Positions 35,490 through 44,067 are shown, counted from the first letter of the stretch. The stretch is DNA of 64,000 bases from Pseudoalteromonas piscicida (GCF_002208135.1 NZ_CP021646.1:541501-605500); one strand, 5' to 3'. Notes: generated by a model from the sequence alone, not told the origin. A program made the numbers and translations.

Positions 35490-36605
35490 ATGGAAATCAC
35501 TAATCTTATTAAAAATCAAATGGCTAATATGGTTCAGGCGGCAGCTTCTCGCGAAGCGACTGAGGCCGTGAGCACTTCAGATATGCTAAGTTTAAGCGCA
35601 CAAGTTGTGCACTTTTTACAAACTGCATGGCAATTATTACCTGCTCTGGCGTTGGGAATTGTGGTTATTGTGCTTTGTTATTATTTAGCACGGCCAATCT
35701 CTTATCTTTTGATTAAACCCATAGGTTATGTCAGTAAAAGTCGGTTATTGCATTTAGTCACTCGCCGTTTTATCAGTGTGTTAGTCATATTCTTTGGTAT
35801 TTATATCTTTTTGCGCTTGGCCGGGTTGAGTGAGTTTGCCGTCGCAGTAATGAGTGGCACTGGACTTGTCGGTCTCATTCTCGGGTTTGCGTTTCGTGAT
35901 ATCGCCGAGAACTTTATTTCGAGTATGCTACTTAGCGTCCAACGCCCGTTTAGAATTGATGATATTATCGAAGTGGATAACCGTTTAGGTATCGTTAAAA
36001 AGGTCACCGCCCGAGCAACGACCTTAGTTGACTATGATGGCAATCATATTCAAATCCCCAATGCGACCGTATACAAGAATGTGATTAAAAACTTTACCGC
36101 CAACCCCAAGACTCGTGGACACTTTAAGATTGGTATTGGTTATGACAACGATATACGCCTGACGCAGCAAATTGCAATTGATTTACTCAAAGAACAAAGC
36201 GCGGTTTTAAACGATCCGCCACCGCAGGTTTTACTTGAAGCATTAGGCTCCGCAACTATCAATCTAACCATTTATTTTTGGGTCAATAGTGAACAGCACA
36301 GCCCGATAAAAGTGGCGTCTCAACTCATGCGAGAAACCGTTAATTGCTTTACTGAACACGGAATTAGCATGCCTGATGATGCTAGAGAACGGATAATCAT
36401 AGCTGCAAATAGTGAGACGCAAGGAGCAACTAAAGAAGCGAATAGTAATCCGAGTAGTAGCAATAGAGAATCAGTGAAACAAAAGATCAAAACCACAACA
36501 GCTGCAGTTGATGCGGATATTGATGATGTGAGTAGCGATGCGGACGAGATCAGAGAACAAGCAGAGCGTGCTCGAAGTCCAGAAGAAGGAGATAATATTA
36601 TTTGA
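35490..36605 (+). CDS. Small-conductance mechanosensitive channel (MscS family)
   Basis: The 371-residue inner-membrane channel opens under membrane tension to relieve hypo-osmotic shock. There are three TM helices in residues 40-160. The pore helix VAVMSGTGLVGLILGFAFRDIAENF is Gly/Ala-rich as in MscS TM3. The beta domain follows with RPFRIDDIIEVDNRLGIVKKVTARATTLVDYDGN, IQIPNATVYKNVIKNFT, and an alpha/beta C-terminal domain. The tail from about residue 305 is a long hydrophilic extension (Ser/Asp/Glu-rich) not found in E. coli MscS. An N-terminal leader of about 35 residues is also extra. Confidence 0.93.
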   Translation: MEITNLIKNQMANMVQAAASREATEAVSTSDMLSLSAQVVHFLQTAWQLLPALALGIVVIVLCYYLARPISYLLIKPIGYVSKSRLLHLVTRRFISVLVIFFGIYIFLRLAGLSEFAVAVMSGTGLVGLILGFAFRDIAENFISSMLLSVQRPFRIDDIIEVDNRLGIVKKVTARATTLVDYDGNHIQIPNATVYKNVIKNFTANPKTRGHFKIGIGYDNDIRLTQQIAIDLLKEQSAVLNDPPPQVLLEALGSATINLTIYFWVNSEQHSPIKVASQLMRETVNCFTEHGISMPDDARERIIIAANSETQGATKEANSNPSSSNRESVKQKIKTTTAAVDADIDDVSSDADEIREQAERARSPEEGDNII

Positions 36606-36609
36606 ATAA

Positions 36610-36643
36610 GTGTGATTACCAAGGGACCTTGACGTAATCACAC
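36610..36643. repeat. Long inverted repeat after the MscS gene
   Basis: GTGTGATTAC (36610-36619) pairs perfectly with GTAATCACAC (36634-36643) around a 14-base loop. No U-tract follows. It may stabilise the mscS transcript end, or be a remnant of a mobile-element end, since it abuts the transposase remnant. Confidence 0.6.
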
Positions 36644-36645
36644 TA

Positions 36646-36968
36646 TCAGTGTTGTCGCTCATCAGCAAGCTTTGCCAATCTTAATGCAGTGGTGGTCATA
36701 TTTTCTCTCAGGCAGTTTGCCTGCTGCAGAGCATAAGTAATGCGCGTTTCCTAACGTCCATGACCATTGCTGACTTGTACGTCTTCAAGCAAATCTTCCT
36801 CTTGTTCAAAGGTTTTTTCAACACACGAAGTGACTGCTTTATAAAGCGTTTTCTGATTTGCTTTGACTTGAACTAGATAGTCAGCTCCTCTCGAAGTTAG
36901 TGTTGATAGAGTTGGTTGATGGAAGAGTGGTTATCTTCAACAAGCTCAAGGTAACTAAATAACGACAT
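36646..36968 (-). pseudogene. Degraded ISAs1-type transposase remnant
   Basis: The minus strand carries pieces of an ISAs1/H-repeat DDE transposase in broken frames. A start-like fragment MSLFSYLELVEDNHSSINQ begins at 36968 and hits a TAA at 36897. In another frame comes the central fragment SRGADYLVQVKANQKTLYKAV, then VEKTFEQEEDLLE and VSNGHGR, an in-frame TAG, and ETR. GADY..VKANQ and HGR.ETR are hallmarks of the family. Most of the middle and the C-terminus are missing, and the tail before the final stop at 36646 has no obvious transposase match. The element is dead and marks old mobile DNA next to the accessory cassette. Confidence 0.7.
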
Positions 36969-37608
36969 AACTGACAAGTAGATAGTGATAAATTGGGGAT
37001 TATTAGATCAGAAAAGGGCCGAATGTTAGAGCTTTTTACAAAGTGCGATCCCGCCGAGGCCTCAAAGTAAATCACTGAAATGATATAAAGTACTTTAAAC
37101 CGAAACAAAATAGGACTTATTGTTGGGGAGGGGATGTTGCAAAAATGTATATGGTTGCACGTGTCTTCTTACTTTGGTTTGTAATCTATATGACGCTATA
37201 TCTAATATTAAGATCATTTAAAATCAGTGTCTTATATTTAAATTTCTTTATAGATAATTAAGGGGCATAGTTTGTTTTTTTAATAAAGATTATTGATGAA
37301 TTTTTTTTATATTTTATTGTGCAATAATCTTGGTTTTAATAACAAGATTGAATAAGTAAAAACATTAAATAAAAATGAATCATTTAACAAAAGTGTAAAT
37401 AAAGATTAAGCTTGTGTTTTTTTTGATTTTTTTTAGGTACAAAGAGAGGGGGCAGAATTCGCTAATTGTTCGTGATTTATCAATAGTCAGCTTTTGTGAA
37501 TATTTTGTTTTTTGGTACTTTTAACACCTTTTTATCTTTTTTCCTTTAGTCTAAATTATTCAAGTGCACATTAAGTGTACAAATTAGTCAATTAAGGAAG
37601 GTTATAAA
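36969..37608. other. AT-rich intergenic region upstream of the metalloprotease gene
   Basis: About 640 bases lie here without a credible gene. Base composition becomes distinctly AT-rich from about 37150, with runs of T and A, unlike the core regions. It probably holds the promoter of the four-gene cassette and the junction with foreign DNA. I see no tRNA, clear direct repeat or operator. Confidence 0.45.
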
Positions 37609-38565
37609 ATGCTTAAATTGAAAAAACGGGCGGTAGTTGCATGGACTATTGCTGCATTTGTTTGCAGTTCTCATGCGCACTCTATGAGTGAAGGTGTGCT
37701 TAAGAAAATATCGCTGGCAAACAATGCTGAGGTATTTATGCCTGAAAATAATTTACATTTAAGGCATAACGCTAATAGCGGTGCTATAACAGAAGCGGTT
37801 TTTAATCGCATTATTAACTCAGTTAGTGTGCACTATGAACCATTAATTAACTCCCATGGTGCGAATCTAGTTTGGAGGCGTAACTGGAACGATGATACGG
37901 TCAACGCTTATGCATTGCAGCAAGGTAGCAATTGGATTGTGTCAATGTTTGGTGGCCTAGCCCGAGCTCCCGAAATAACGGAGGATGGCTTTGCCTTGGT
38001 TGTTTGCCACGAGCTAGGCCACCACTTAGGCGGTTTTCCTTTCAAAGGAACTCGGTGGGCTGCAAGTGAGGGTCAATCGGACTACTTTGCTTCACATTCT
38101 TGCGCGAAGAAAATCTGGGGGAATGAAGACAATAGTGAATACAGATATAGTGTTCATTCAACCGCAAAACAGCAATGTAATGCAACGTACGGCGATTTCT
38201 ATGAACAAAATCTTTGCTATAGAACATCTATGGCTGGGTTATCACTAGCAAAGTTATTAGCGGCCGGACGCGGACAGCGAGTTAGCTTTGATGATAGAGA
38301 TGATTCGGTTGTTACACAAACCTATGAAAACCACCCTCAGCCACAATGCCGTCTTGACACTTACGTCGAAGGAGCGCTGTGCAAGATAGAAGATGATAGC
38401 TACTTGATCCCAGGTAAAGATGTTGTTTTCGGACGTCAATCTATCTATGCAGAACTAGAAGCTGCTCGCAATCACTGTGCAAGTATTTCTAAGATCCTTG
38501 AGGTTCCAAACGCAAACGACGCATTTCGTCCTAAGTGCTGGTATAAACCTCGCTTAGCTGAATAA
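37609..38565 (+). CDS. Secreted HExxH zinc metalloprotease (unclassified, gluzincin-like)
   Basis: The 318-residue protein has a signal peptide (MLKLKKRAVVAWTIAAFVCSSHAHS). The zinc site is VCHELGHHLGG with His134, Glu135 and His138. A likely third ligand Glu154 lies in ASEGQSDYFASHSC, resembling the E..xD helix of M48-like and other gluzincin peptidases. The rest is rich in cysteine (about eight after the signal), suiting a disulfide-bonded extracytoplasmic enzyme. I cannot place it in a named family. The ribosome site AAGGAAGG precedes the ATG. It is the first gene of a four-gene cassette with a Hedgehog-like Hint protein and a subtilase, so it may process those products. Confidence 0.75.
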   Translation: MLKLKKRAVVAWTIAAFVCSSHAHSMSEGVLKKISLANNAEVFMPENNLHLRHNANSGAITEAVFNRIINSVSVHYEPLINSHGANLVWRRNWNDDTVNAYALQQGSNWIVSMFGGLARAPEITEDGFALVVCHELGHHLGGFPFKGTRWAASEGQSDYFASHSCAKKIWGNEDNSEYRYSVHSTAKQQCNATYGDFYEQNLCYRTSMAGLSLAKLLAAGRGQRVSFDDRDDSVVTQTYENHPQPQCRLDTYVEGALCKIEDDSYLIPGKDVVFGRQSIYAELEAARNHCASISKILEVPNANDAFRPKCWYKPRLAE

Positions 38566-38592
38566 AATTTCTTCGAAAATAATGAGGATAAG

Positions 38593-39462
38593 ATGATGAA
38601 TATTACAAAAAGTTTGGTTCTGTTATTTACATTATTATTTGCATTAACTCTAGCGAGCAAAGCGGAAGCTCGCGTACCAATTCCAATTGACCGATGTGAG
38701 TTATCAGGCTGTGGAGATGGTGGCCCTACAACACCATCCGAAACAAATCGGTTTTTGGACCAAAAATATGTAGATCAGTTAAGGTCGCGCTGTAACGGTA
38801 CAGAATTGAGTCAAGAGGAGTGTAGACAGTATCGTGACTATGCGCGTGGTAACTGTATCAACGATACGGAATATTATTACGCGAAAACAAAGAACTTCGC
38901 TCCAGTGTGTAACCAATTCGATCCTTCTAAATTAATCGCTGTGTGTCGTTGTGGTTGTTTCGAAATAGGAACTAAAATTTCAGCTCGTGAAAATGGTTCA
39001 AACATTAATAGTCAAATCAACATTGAAAACTTGTTCAGCAATGAACAACAGTTCAATGTACTTGCAATGGCTGACACTGCCACCCTATCTAATGTGCAAT
39101 TTGACCTAGAACAGATCGCAGATACTACGAAAGGACCTGAGGAAAAGCCTCTAATCGTAATCAAGACGGCATCTGGTATTCGTTTAGGTTTAACAGAAGA
39201 ACATGGTGTATTGCTGGCTTCTGGCAAGATGGATGTTGCACGTAACCTACATGTTGGTGATCAGCTAGTAAAAGAAGATGGCTCAATTGATATTATTACC
39301 TCGCTTGAGCAAGGCGCAGAAAACCAAGATGTTTATAATTTACTGACAAACTCTGAAGACGAACAAGGCCACTTAGTCATTGCTAATGGTTTAGTCATGG
39401 GAGACCTTTACTGGCAAAACATTTTGATGAGTGAAATGGCAAAATTCGAAGTTAGACAGTGA
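38593..39462 (+). CDS. Secreted cysteine-rich protein with C-terminal Hedgehog-like Hint self-processing domain
   Basis: The 289 residues divide into three parts. A signal peptide (about 1-26, ending AEA) is followed by a Cys-rich N-terminal region (27-121) with eight cysteines at 35, 40, 67, 77, 88, 106, 118 and 120. A Hint (Hedgehog/intein) domain runs from Cys122 to the end. The junction is Gly121-Cys122-Phe123, as in Hedgehog proteins. TEEH (201-204) is the T-x-x-H motif of the self-cleavage site, and the end VYNLLTNSE...HLVIANGLVMGD matches the last Hint strands. No extein follows, so splicing is not expected. Cleavage at Gly-Cys would release the N-terminal fragment, perhaps joined to a nucleophile. 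The mature piece matches nothing I recognise. The start is ATG 38593; 38596 is an alternative after GAGGATAAG. Confidence 0.78.
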   Translation: MMNITKSLVLLFTLLFALTLASKAEARVPIPIDRCELSGCGDGGPTTPSETNRFLDQKYVDQLRSRCNGTELSQEECRQYRDYARGNCINDTEYYYAKTKNFAPVCNQFDPSKLIAVCRCGCFEIGTKISARENGSNINSQINIENLFSNEQQFNVLAMADTATLSNVQFDLEQIADTTKGPEEKPLIVIKTASGIRLGLTEEHGVLLASGKMDVARNLHVGDQLVKEDGSIDIITSLEQGAENQDVYNLLTNSEDEQGHLVIANGLVMGDLYWQNILMSEMAKFEVRQ

Positions 39463-39485
39463 TTTAATCAATGATTCAATCTAGC

Positions 39486-39527
39486 AAAAAACTAGCTGTT
39501 GAGATTATTTATCAACAGTTAGTTTTT
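39486..39527 (+). terminator. Terminator or attenuator inside the Hint/protease cassette
   Basis: CTAGCTGTTGA pairs with TCAACAGTTAG (one G-T pair) around a nine-base loop. AAAAA comes before and TTTTT follows. It lies 24 bases after the Hint gene stop and 13 bases before the next start codon, so it should lower expression of the two downstream genes. Confidence 0.85.
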
Positions 39528-39539
39528 ATAGGATTTATT

Positions 39540-40298
39540 ATGATAAATAAAAAATACTTGGCCATTATCACATTTTTTACCCTGTTAGGTTTGTTCTACC
39601 TTGGGAGCGAAACTCTCTTTGATTATAAAGAGGAGCAAAAAGTCGAGAGAGTTACAAGACAAGTTTCAACTGACAATCATAATACAAATAACGATATAGA
39701 CAAACCTGTACATAAAAGCGAAACAAAAATAAAGCAAGAACTTAAATTTATTTCACCCACCAGTGAAGCTCTAGAAACTGCCAAGCAGGGAGTGAATGAT
39801 TATATTGGTTTTAACCAGTACGCAGATCGGGCTGAAAGAAAGACCGCATTATTTCAAAACTGGGATTTAAACCCAGACATACTCGAATTGCAACATGATA
39901 TTTTAGTGAAAAAAGACATAGCCGACTCACTTTTTGGCGAGAATCAAGCACATGCAAGGTTACTTGCAATTGACTACCTTGGCTACTTATCTAGTAATGG
40001 TCAACGAAAACCAATTGAGAAAACGATTTCAGCTCTTTCCCAAAGAATAAATAATGAAGAATGGAGCAAAGGAATTGAACACGATTATGTCGATTTAATA
40101 CTTAAATATACGGATTCTCTCTCGCAAGATGAGTTAATGAGCAACTTTGAGGTTATTGTTGAATTTTCAGGATACTCTCAAAAAAGTCATGATTTATTTA
40201 CAACGGGACTATCTCTCTCTGAAACAGTACTCCTATTGCCCGATAGCAAAATGGAAGAATTAAAAACTCGATTAAATTTAGTCAAGGAGCAACTATGA
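39540..40298 (+). CDS. Membrane-anchored helical protein of unknown function
   Basis: I do not recognise a family. From the ATG at 39540 the product is 252 residues: an N-terminal TM anchor (MINKKYLAIITFFTLLGLFYLG, about 6-24), a charged linker to about residue 75, then an all-helical domain with repeat-like helices (LFGENQAHARLLAIDYLGYL, IEKTISALSQRINNEEW, DLILKYTDSLSQDELMSNF) that may form an Armadillo/TPR-like stack. The longer frame from 39471 would include a terminator stem, and TAGGA lies at proper spacing before 39540, so I chose that start. It overlaps the subtilase gene start by four bases, so the two are coupled. It probably faces the periplasm and may be a partner or inhibitor of the proteases. 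Confidence 0.6.
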   Translation: MINKKYLAIITFFTLLGLFYLGSETLFDYKEEQKVERVTRQVSTDNHNTNNDIDKPVHKSETKIKQELKFISPTSEALETAKQGVNDYIGFNQYADRAERKTALFQNWDLNPDILELQHDILVKKDIADSLFGENQAHARLLAIDYLGYLSSNGQRKPIEKTISALSQRINNEEWSKGIEHDYVDLILKYTDSLSQDELMSNFEVIVEFSGYSQKSHDLFTTGLSLSETVLLLPDSKMEELKTRLNLVKEQL

Positions 40299-41800
40299 AA
40301 ACACTAATGCATTCGATGTTGATAAGCACTGTATTGTGCGCCTGTGGAGGGGATAGTTCAGCAAAGCCACATGATGATACATCAAAGCCTGTAGTAACGA
40401 ACCCAGATCCTAAACCTCATGAAGAAACCCCTAAAGATCGCTTGGTTTTACAGCGAGGCGTTATTTTTCCAAAGTATCCTGTACTTGGAGTTGACCAAGG
40501 GATTATAGATGAAGTTGCTCTGATTACAGCAGAATCAACCTGTGATGGACTAAAAGAAAACTGCCAATTAGTGGATGTGGTATTTGAGCCTAAACCCTTT
40601 AACCCCCAAAAGCATGACAGAGATCAACGCATATTGCTAATCGATTTTGGCCTTGCGAAACAAGCAATATCTGCTTATCAGGACCGAGTTATTGACCTAA
40701 TGTCGTTTGATGAAAATCTTAACTTAATAGCATATAGACCGGTAATTGAGATGCCAAAAGACGCCGAACTTATTTTTAAAAGAATAAGTAACTCGACACA
40801 AAGCTTATCAGCCATCAACTTCTCACGTATCTCAGCAGACTTTGCAGCTAAGTTTCTTCCGTTGATAAATGAGAAAGATGCACCTTTCTCATTGGGTGAT
40901 GGTCATGGTGCTCATATAGCCAGCTTTCTATTTGAGTATAATCCCAAAGCGCAATTACTTTTGGTAGAAGATAAACATTGGATGACGACTAGCTCATGTG
41001 ATGCACTTGATAGTAAAGATGAGAATGTTGTTCAAAGTGAGCTTAATAAGCTAAAAAGCAAACAGGATAACGCTTTAACTGGCCTACAAACAGCGATTCA
41101 AGAACACGAAATTGGAATGATCAATGCGTCGTTTGGTGTGTCTAGACAAATTCTAAATGAAACAGTAGCGGCAAAATGTGGTAAAATATTTAACCAATCT
41201 GTGATGAGTGCATTACTCAATTTAGAGCATCGCTATATAGATAAACTTTCAATGATGTCTTACACTACAGAGTTGAACGAGGTTCGCCATCCACTGCTAG
41301 TTCAAGCTGCCGTTTCTTCTGCTTCTCGTGCACTTTCCGAAGATGATGCTGCGTTTCCGATTGATTGCGATTCGGACATTAGCCCGCGCCTAAGGGTCGC
41401 GAATCCCCTAGCCTCGATGAAAAATTTAGGTGTTGAAGCTGTGCCTTTGGAGGGGATCATTGACAACGCTAAGCTAAGCACTCAAGATTACAATATTTGG
41501 AATTGTAGTGATGTTTATATTTCGACTGGAGGGTACAAAGATGACGGTATCAAACATCGAAAACGCACATTCCCATTAACTCTCTATGGTGTGTTAACAG
41601 CTGGTCCAATATACTCAGTTTTTCACAGTTCATCATTTTCTACTCCTATCGCAGTTTCGACACTGAATTATATTCAAGGTCAGTCATCACGACGACTTAC
41701 TGCGCAAGAATTAATTGAGGAGTTTGTTGGCTTCGAGAAGAAGGTGCTAGATCCTCTACAGCATGATTTATTCAATGTATATAAACACTCTGTAAACTAA
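40295..41800 (+). CDS. Divergent subtilisin-like (S8) serine protease lipoprotein
   Basis: The 501-residue protein has a short lipoprotein signal peptide with lipobox L-C-A-C (Cys17), then a Pro/Asp-rich spacer. The subtilase triad appears as Asp117 (ILLIDFG), His204 (GDGHGAHIASFL) and Ser447 (SSSFSTPIAVS, matching the GTSMATP block). MINASFG (about 275-281) is the substrate-binding strand. The usual oxyanion Asn in the AAGN block reads AAVS, so the site is degenerate or shifted. The mature chain has eight or more cysteines. It is the last gene of the cassette and starts four bases inside the previous gene. It is anchored in the outer or inner membrane and is a plausible processing or activating protease for the Hint protein. 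Confidence 0.8.
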   Translation: MKTLMHSMLISTVLCACGGDSSAKPHDDTSKPVVTNPDPKPHEETPKDRLVLQRGVIFPKYPVLGVDQGIIDEVALITAESTCDGLKENCQLVDVVFEPKPFNPQKHDRDQRILLIDFGLAKQAISAYQDRVIDLMSFDENLNLIAYRPVIEMPKDAELIFKRISNSTQSLSAINFSRISADFAAKFLPLINEKDAPFSLGDGHGAHIASFLFEYNPKAQLLLVEDKHWMTTSSCDALDSKDENVVQSELNKLKSKQDNALTGLQTAIQEHEIGMINASFGVSRQILNETVAAKCGKIFNQSVMSALLNLEHRYIDKLSMMSYTTELNEVRHPLLVQAAVSSASRALSEDDAAFPIDCDSDISPRLRVANPLASMKNLGVEAVPLEGIIDNAKLSTQDYNIWNCSDVYISTGGYKDDGIKHRKRTFPLTLYGVLTAGPIYSVFHSSSFSTPIAVSTLNYIQGQSSRRLTAQELIEEFVGFEKKVLDPLQHDLFNVYKHSVN

Positions 41801-41815
41801 TCGCGAAATGCCTTT

Positions 41816-41843
41816 ACTGCCTCAGGCTTTGGCTTGGGGCAGT
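41816..41843 (+). repeat. Stem-loop after the subtilase gene
   Basis: ACTGCCTCA pairs with TGGGGCAGT (one G-T pair) around a 10-base loop. No U-tract follows, so it is an uncertain transcript end for the cassette. Confidence 0.5.
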
Positions 41844-41937
41844 TCTGTATCGCTATATTTTTTGAAGTCGTTAAATGTGAAATAGGCGACTTGAGATCCG
41901 TCGCGATATTATCGATTTTCTGAGTGCTCACTATCAG

Positions 41938-42516
41938 GTGACAAACATCAATGATTATAGTCATCTAACCGCTGAAGAAATATTCCTTGAAGGCACCGGC
42001 TCTATGGTTATCGATCATCAAGCAAAAGTGGCCTATGCGGTAGAGTCCAAGCGCACCAACACCGTGTTAGTTAATCAAGTTTGCGAGCAGTTGGGACTAC
42101 AGGCAGAGATATTTAATGCCTATGATAAGAATGAAATGTCTGTTTATCACACCAATGTCTTAATGTGTGTCGCCACCGATTTCGCCATGATATGCTTAGA
42201 TATGGTGCCAGAATATCAGCGGGCACAGCTTATCAATCGTTTTACGCAAAGCAGGCACACGCTGATTGCGCTATCTTATCAGCAGATCCAACATTTTTGC
42301 GGTAACGCGATTGAGCTACAAGGCAGTATGGGACGCATACTCGCGCTTTCCACAACGGCTTATCGGGCGCTATTGCCCGAGCAAATTGCTGTCATTGAAA
42401 AGTCAGCTAAGCTTGTTGCTATCGATATACCGACAATCGAAGCCGCTGGTGGCTCAGTGCGTTGTATGATCGCTGGAGTTCATTTAAGTAAGCGTAAAAA
42501 CAAGCTTCACCGTTAA
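41938..42516 (+). pseudogene. ctlX: 5'-truncated arginine-deiminase-like (CtlX family) gene
   Basis: This is the C-terminal 192-211 residues of a CtlX-type amidinotransferase/arginine-deiminase fold protein: EEIFLEGTGSMVIDHQAKVAYAV, VYHTNVLMCV with the catalytic His, and GGSVRCMIAGVHL with the catalytic Cys. Family proteins have about 300 residues. Homology continues upstream of the GTG at 41938 to 41881 (NRRLEIRRDIIDFL), directly after a TGA, and then stops. The N-terminal 100 or so residues with the first catalytic acidic residue are gone. The fragment is unlikely to be active. The break coincides with the end of the foreign-looking cassette, so insertion or deletion probably destroyed the gene. 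Coordinates give the open frame; the remnant begins at 41881. Confidence 0.8.
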
Positions 42517-42619
42517 ACAATACTTAGGGCTTGTAGCGCACTCAGGAGAACAGAAATCAAACAGCAAAGGGCAATATGCCCTAGATAAACGGCAAATAAT
42601 AACAAAACAGGAATCGCCT

Positions 42620-44050
42620 ATGTTTGAACATGCAGTTAAGAGTATCAATGGGTTCTTATGGGGAGAAGGCCAGATACTTATTTATATCCTGTTATTTGCA
42701 GGGTTTTGGTTCACTATTCTTTTGCGAGGGATACAAGTTGTAAAGTTTCGCCACATGTTTAGCCTGTTACGGGGCAGTAGTCAGGGCGATGACAATACGA
42801 TTAGTTCTTTTCAAGCATTATGCACAGGGCTATCAGCTCGAGTTGGAACCGGTAATCTTGCAGGTGTTGCGGTTGCAATTTCTCTTGGTGGCAGTGGTGC
42901 GATATTTTGGATGTGGATGATCGCTATTCTGGGTATGGCGACAGGCTTTGCCGAAAGTGTGCTTGGACAAGTCTATAAAGTGCGAGATAGCCAAGGTGAG
43001 TTCAGAGGTGGTCCTGCTTATTATATTCAAATGGGGTTGGGAAGTAGGGCGTTTGCAGTATGCTTCGCCTTTTGCTTGTTTTTGGGATATGGCTTTACTT
43101 TTAGTGCCATGCAAACCAATACCATCACCGATGCGCTCAATAATGCGTTTGATATTCCAACCTTATATTCAGGTATTGTGATCACTGTCCTTGCTGGCTC
43201 TATTATTCTTGGCGGCTTTAAAGCGATTGCGCGATTTGCTGAAAAGGTAGTGCCAGTGATGGGATTAGTCTTTGTCCTTGCAGCCATTATTATTACCTTG
43301 ATGAATTACTCGCAAGTCCCAGCCATGATCAAAGATATTTTGCTATCTGCTTTTGGCTTGCAAGAAGCGGGCGCCGGTGCACTGGGCGCGGCCATTAAAA
43401 ATGGTATTCAGCGCGGGCTTTATTCTAACGAAGCGGGAGCGGGCAGTGTACCGCATGCATCGGCAAGTGCGACGCCTATTCCCAATCATCCCGTGACTCA
43501 AGGCTACATCCAAATGCTAGGTGTATTCTTTGATACCATTGTATTGTGTAGCTGTACCGCCGTGATCATTTTATTGGCAGATATAGATATTGGCAGTGAG
43601 ATGGAAGGCATACGGCTAACACAATCTGCGATGACCGCGCATTTAGCAACTGGGGGCGTGTACTTTGTCGCGGCGGCGATCACTTTGTTTGCTTTCACCT
43701 CTGTAGTGGCTAATTACGCCTATGCTGAAAGTAACTTACACTTATTCCATCTGGATAATAAAGTTGGCCGTTCAATTTATACCGCATGCTACTTATCTAT
43801 GATGTTGTGGGGCGCGTCGGCAACGCTAAAACAGGTATGGGATCTTGCCGACATCGCATTAGGTTTAATGACGGTGGTGAATGTTATTGCCATCGTGCGT
43901 CTTACACCCACTATCTTGGCGGTTACGGCTGATTATCATCTGCAAAGAGCAAAAGGGAAAGAACCTGTATTCGAAGTCGATAAGGTCAAAGTGCAAGGAG
44001 TTACTGAGTCTGGCATTTGGGGTAAAATTAATGCAAAGAGTTCAGTCTAA
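42620..44050 (+). CDS. Alanine/glycine:cation symporter (AGCS family)
   Basis: The 476-residue inner-membrane carrier has about 11 TM helices and takes up alanine or glycine with Na+ or H+. Family segments are FQALCTGLSARVGTGNLAGVAVAI (the Na+ and substrate site), GGSGAIFWMWMIAILGMATGFAESVLGQ, GGPAYYIQMGLG, and GAIKNGIQRGLYSNEAGAGSVPHASA, all diagnostic for AGCS. It has its own terminator. It lies next to the ctlX remnant, which in relatives often neighbours amino-acid genes. Confidence 0.95.
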   Translation: MFEHAVKSINGFLWGEGQILIYILLFAGFWFTILLRGIQVVKFRHMFSLLRGSSQGDDNTISSFQALCTGLSARVGTGNLAGVAVAISLGGSGAIFWMWMIAILGMATGFAESVLGQVYKVRDSQGEFRGGPAYYIQMGLGSRAFAVCFAFCLFLGYGFTFSAMQTNTITDALNNAFDIPTLYSGIVITVLAGSIILGGFKAIARFAEKVVPVMGLVFVLAAIIITLMNYSQVPAMIKDILLSAFGLQEAGAGALGAAIKNGIQRGLYSNEAGAGSVPHASASATPIPNHPVTQGYIQMLGVFFDTIVLCSCTAVIILLADIDIGSEMEGIRLTQSAMTAHLATGGVYFVAAAITLFAFTSVVANYAYAESNLHLFHLDNKVGRSIYTACYLSMMLWGASATLKQVWDLADIALGLMTVVNVIAIVRLTPTILAVTADYHLQRAKGKEPVFEVDKVKVQGVTESGIWGKINAKSSV

Positions 44051-44067
44051 TACGTTTTAGATGGAAT

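Noticed and set aside
36610..36643. Stem-loop after the MscS gene as an intrinsic terminator
   Set aside because: The stem is long but no U-tract follows on either strand.
36881..37108. Minus-strand open frame of 75 codons as a gene
   Set aside because: It lies across the degraded transposase in a frame that does not carry the transposase homology, so it is a chance frame.
38593..39462. Polymorphic toxin or intein reading of the Hint protein
   Set aside because: No toxin domain or immunity gene follows the Hint domain, and there is no C-extein or terminal Asn-Cys/Ser/Thr for splicing. A Hedgehog-like arrangement fits better.
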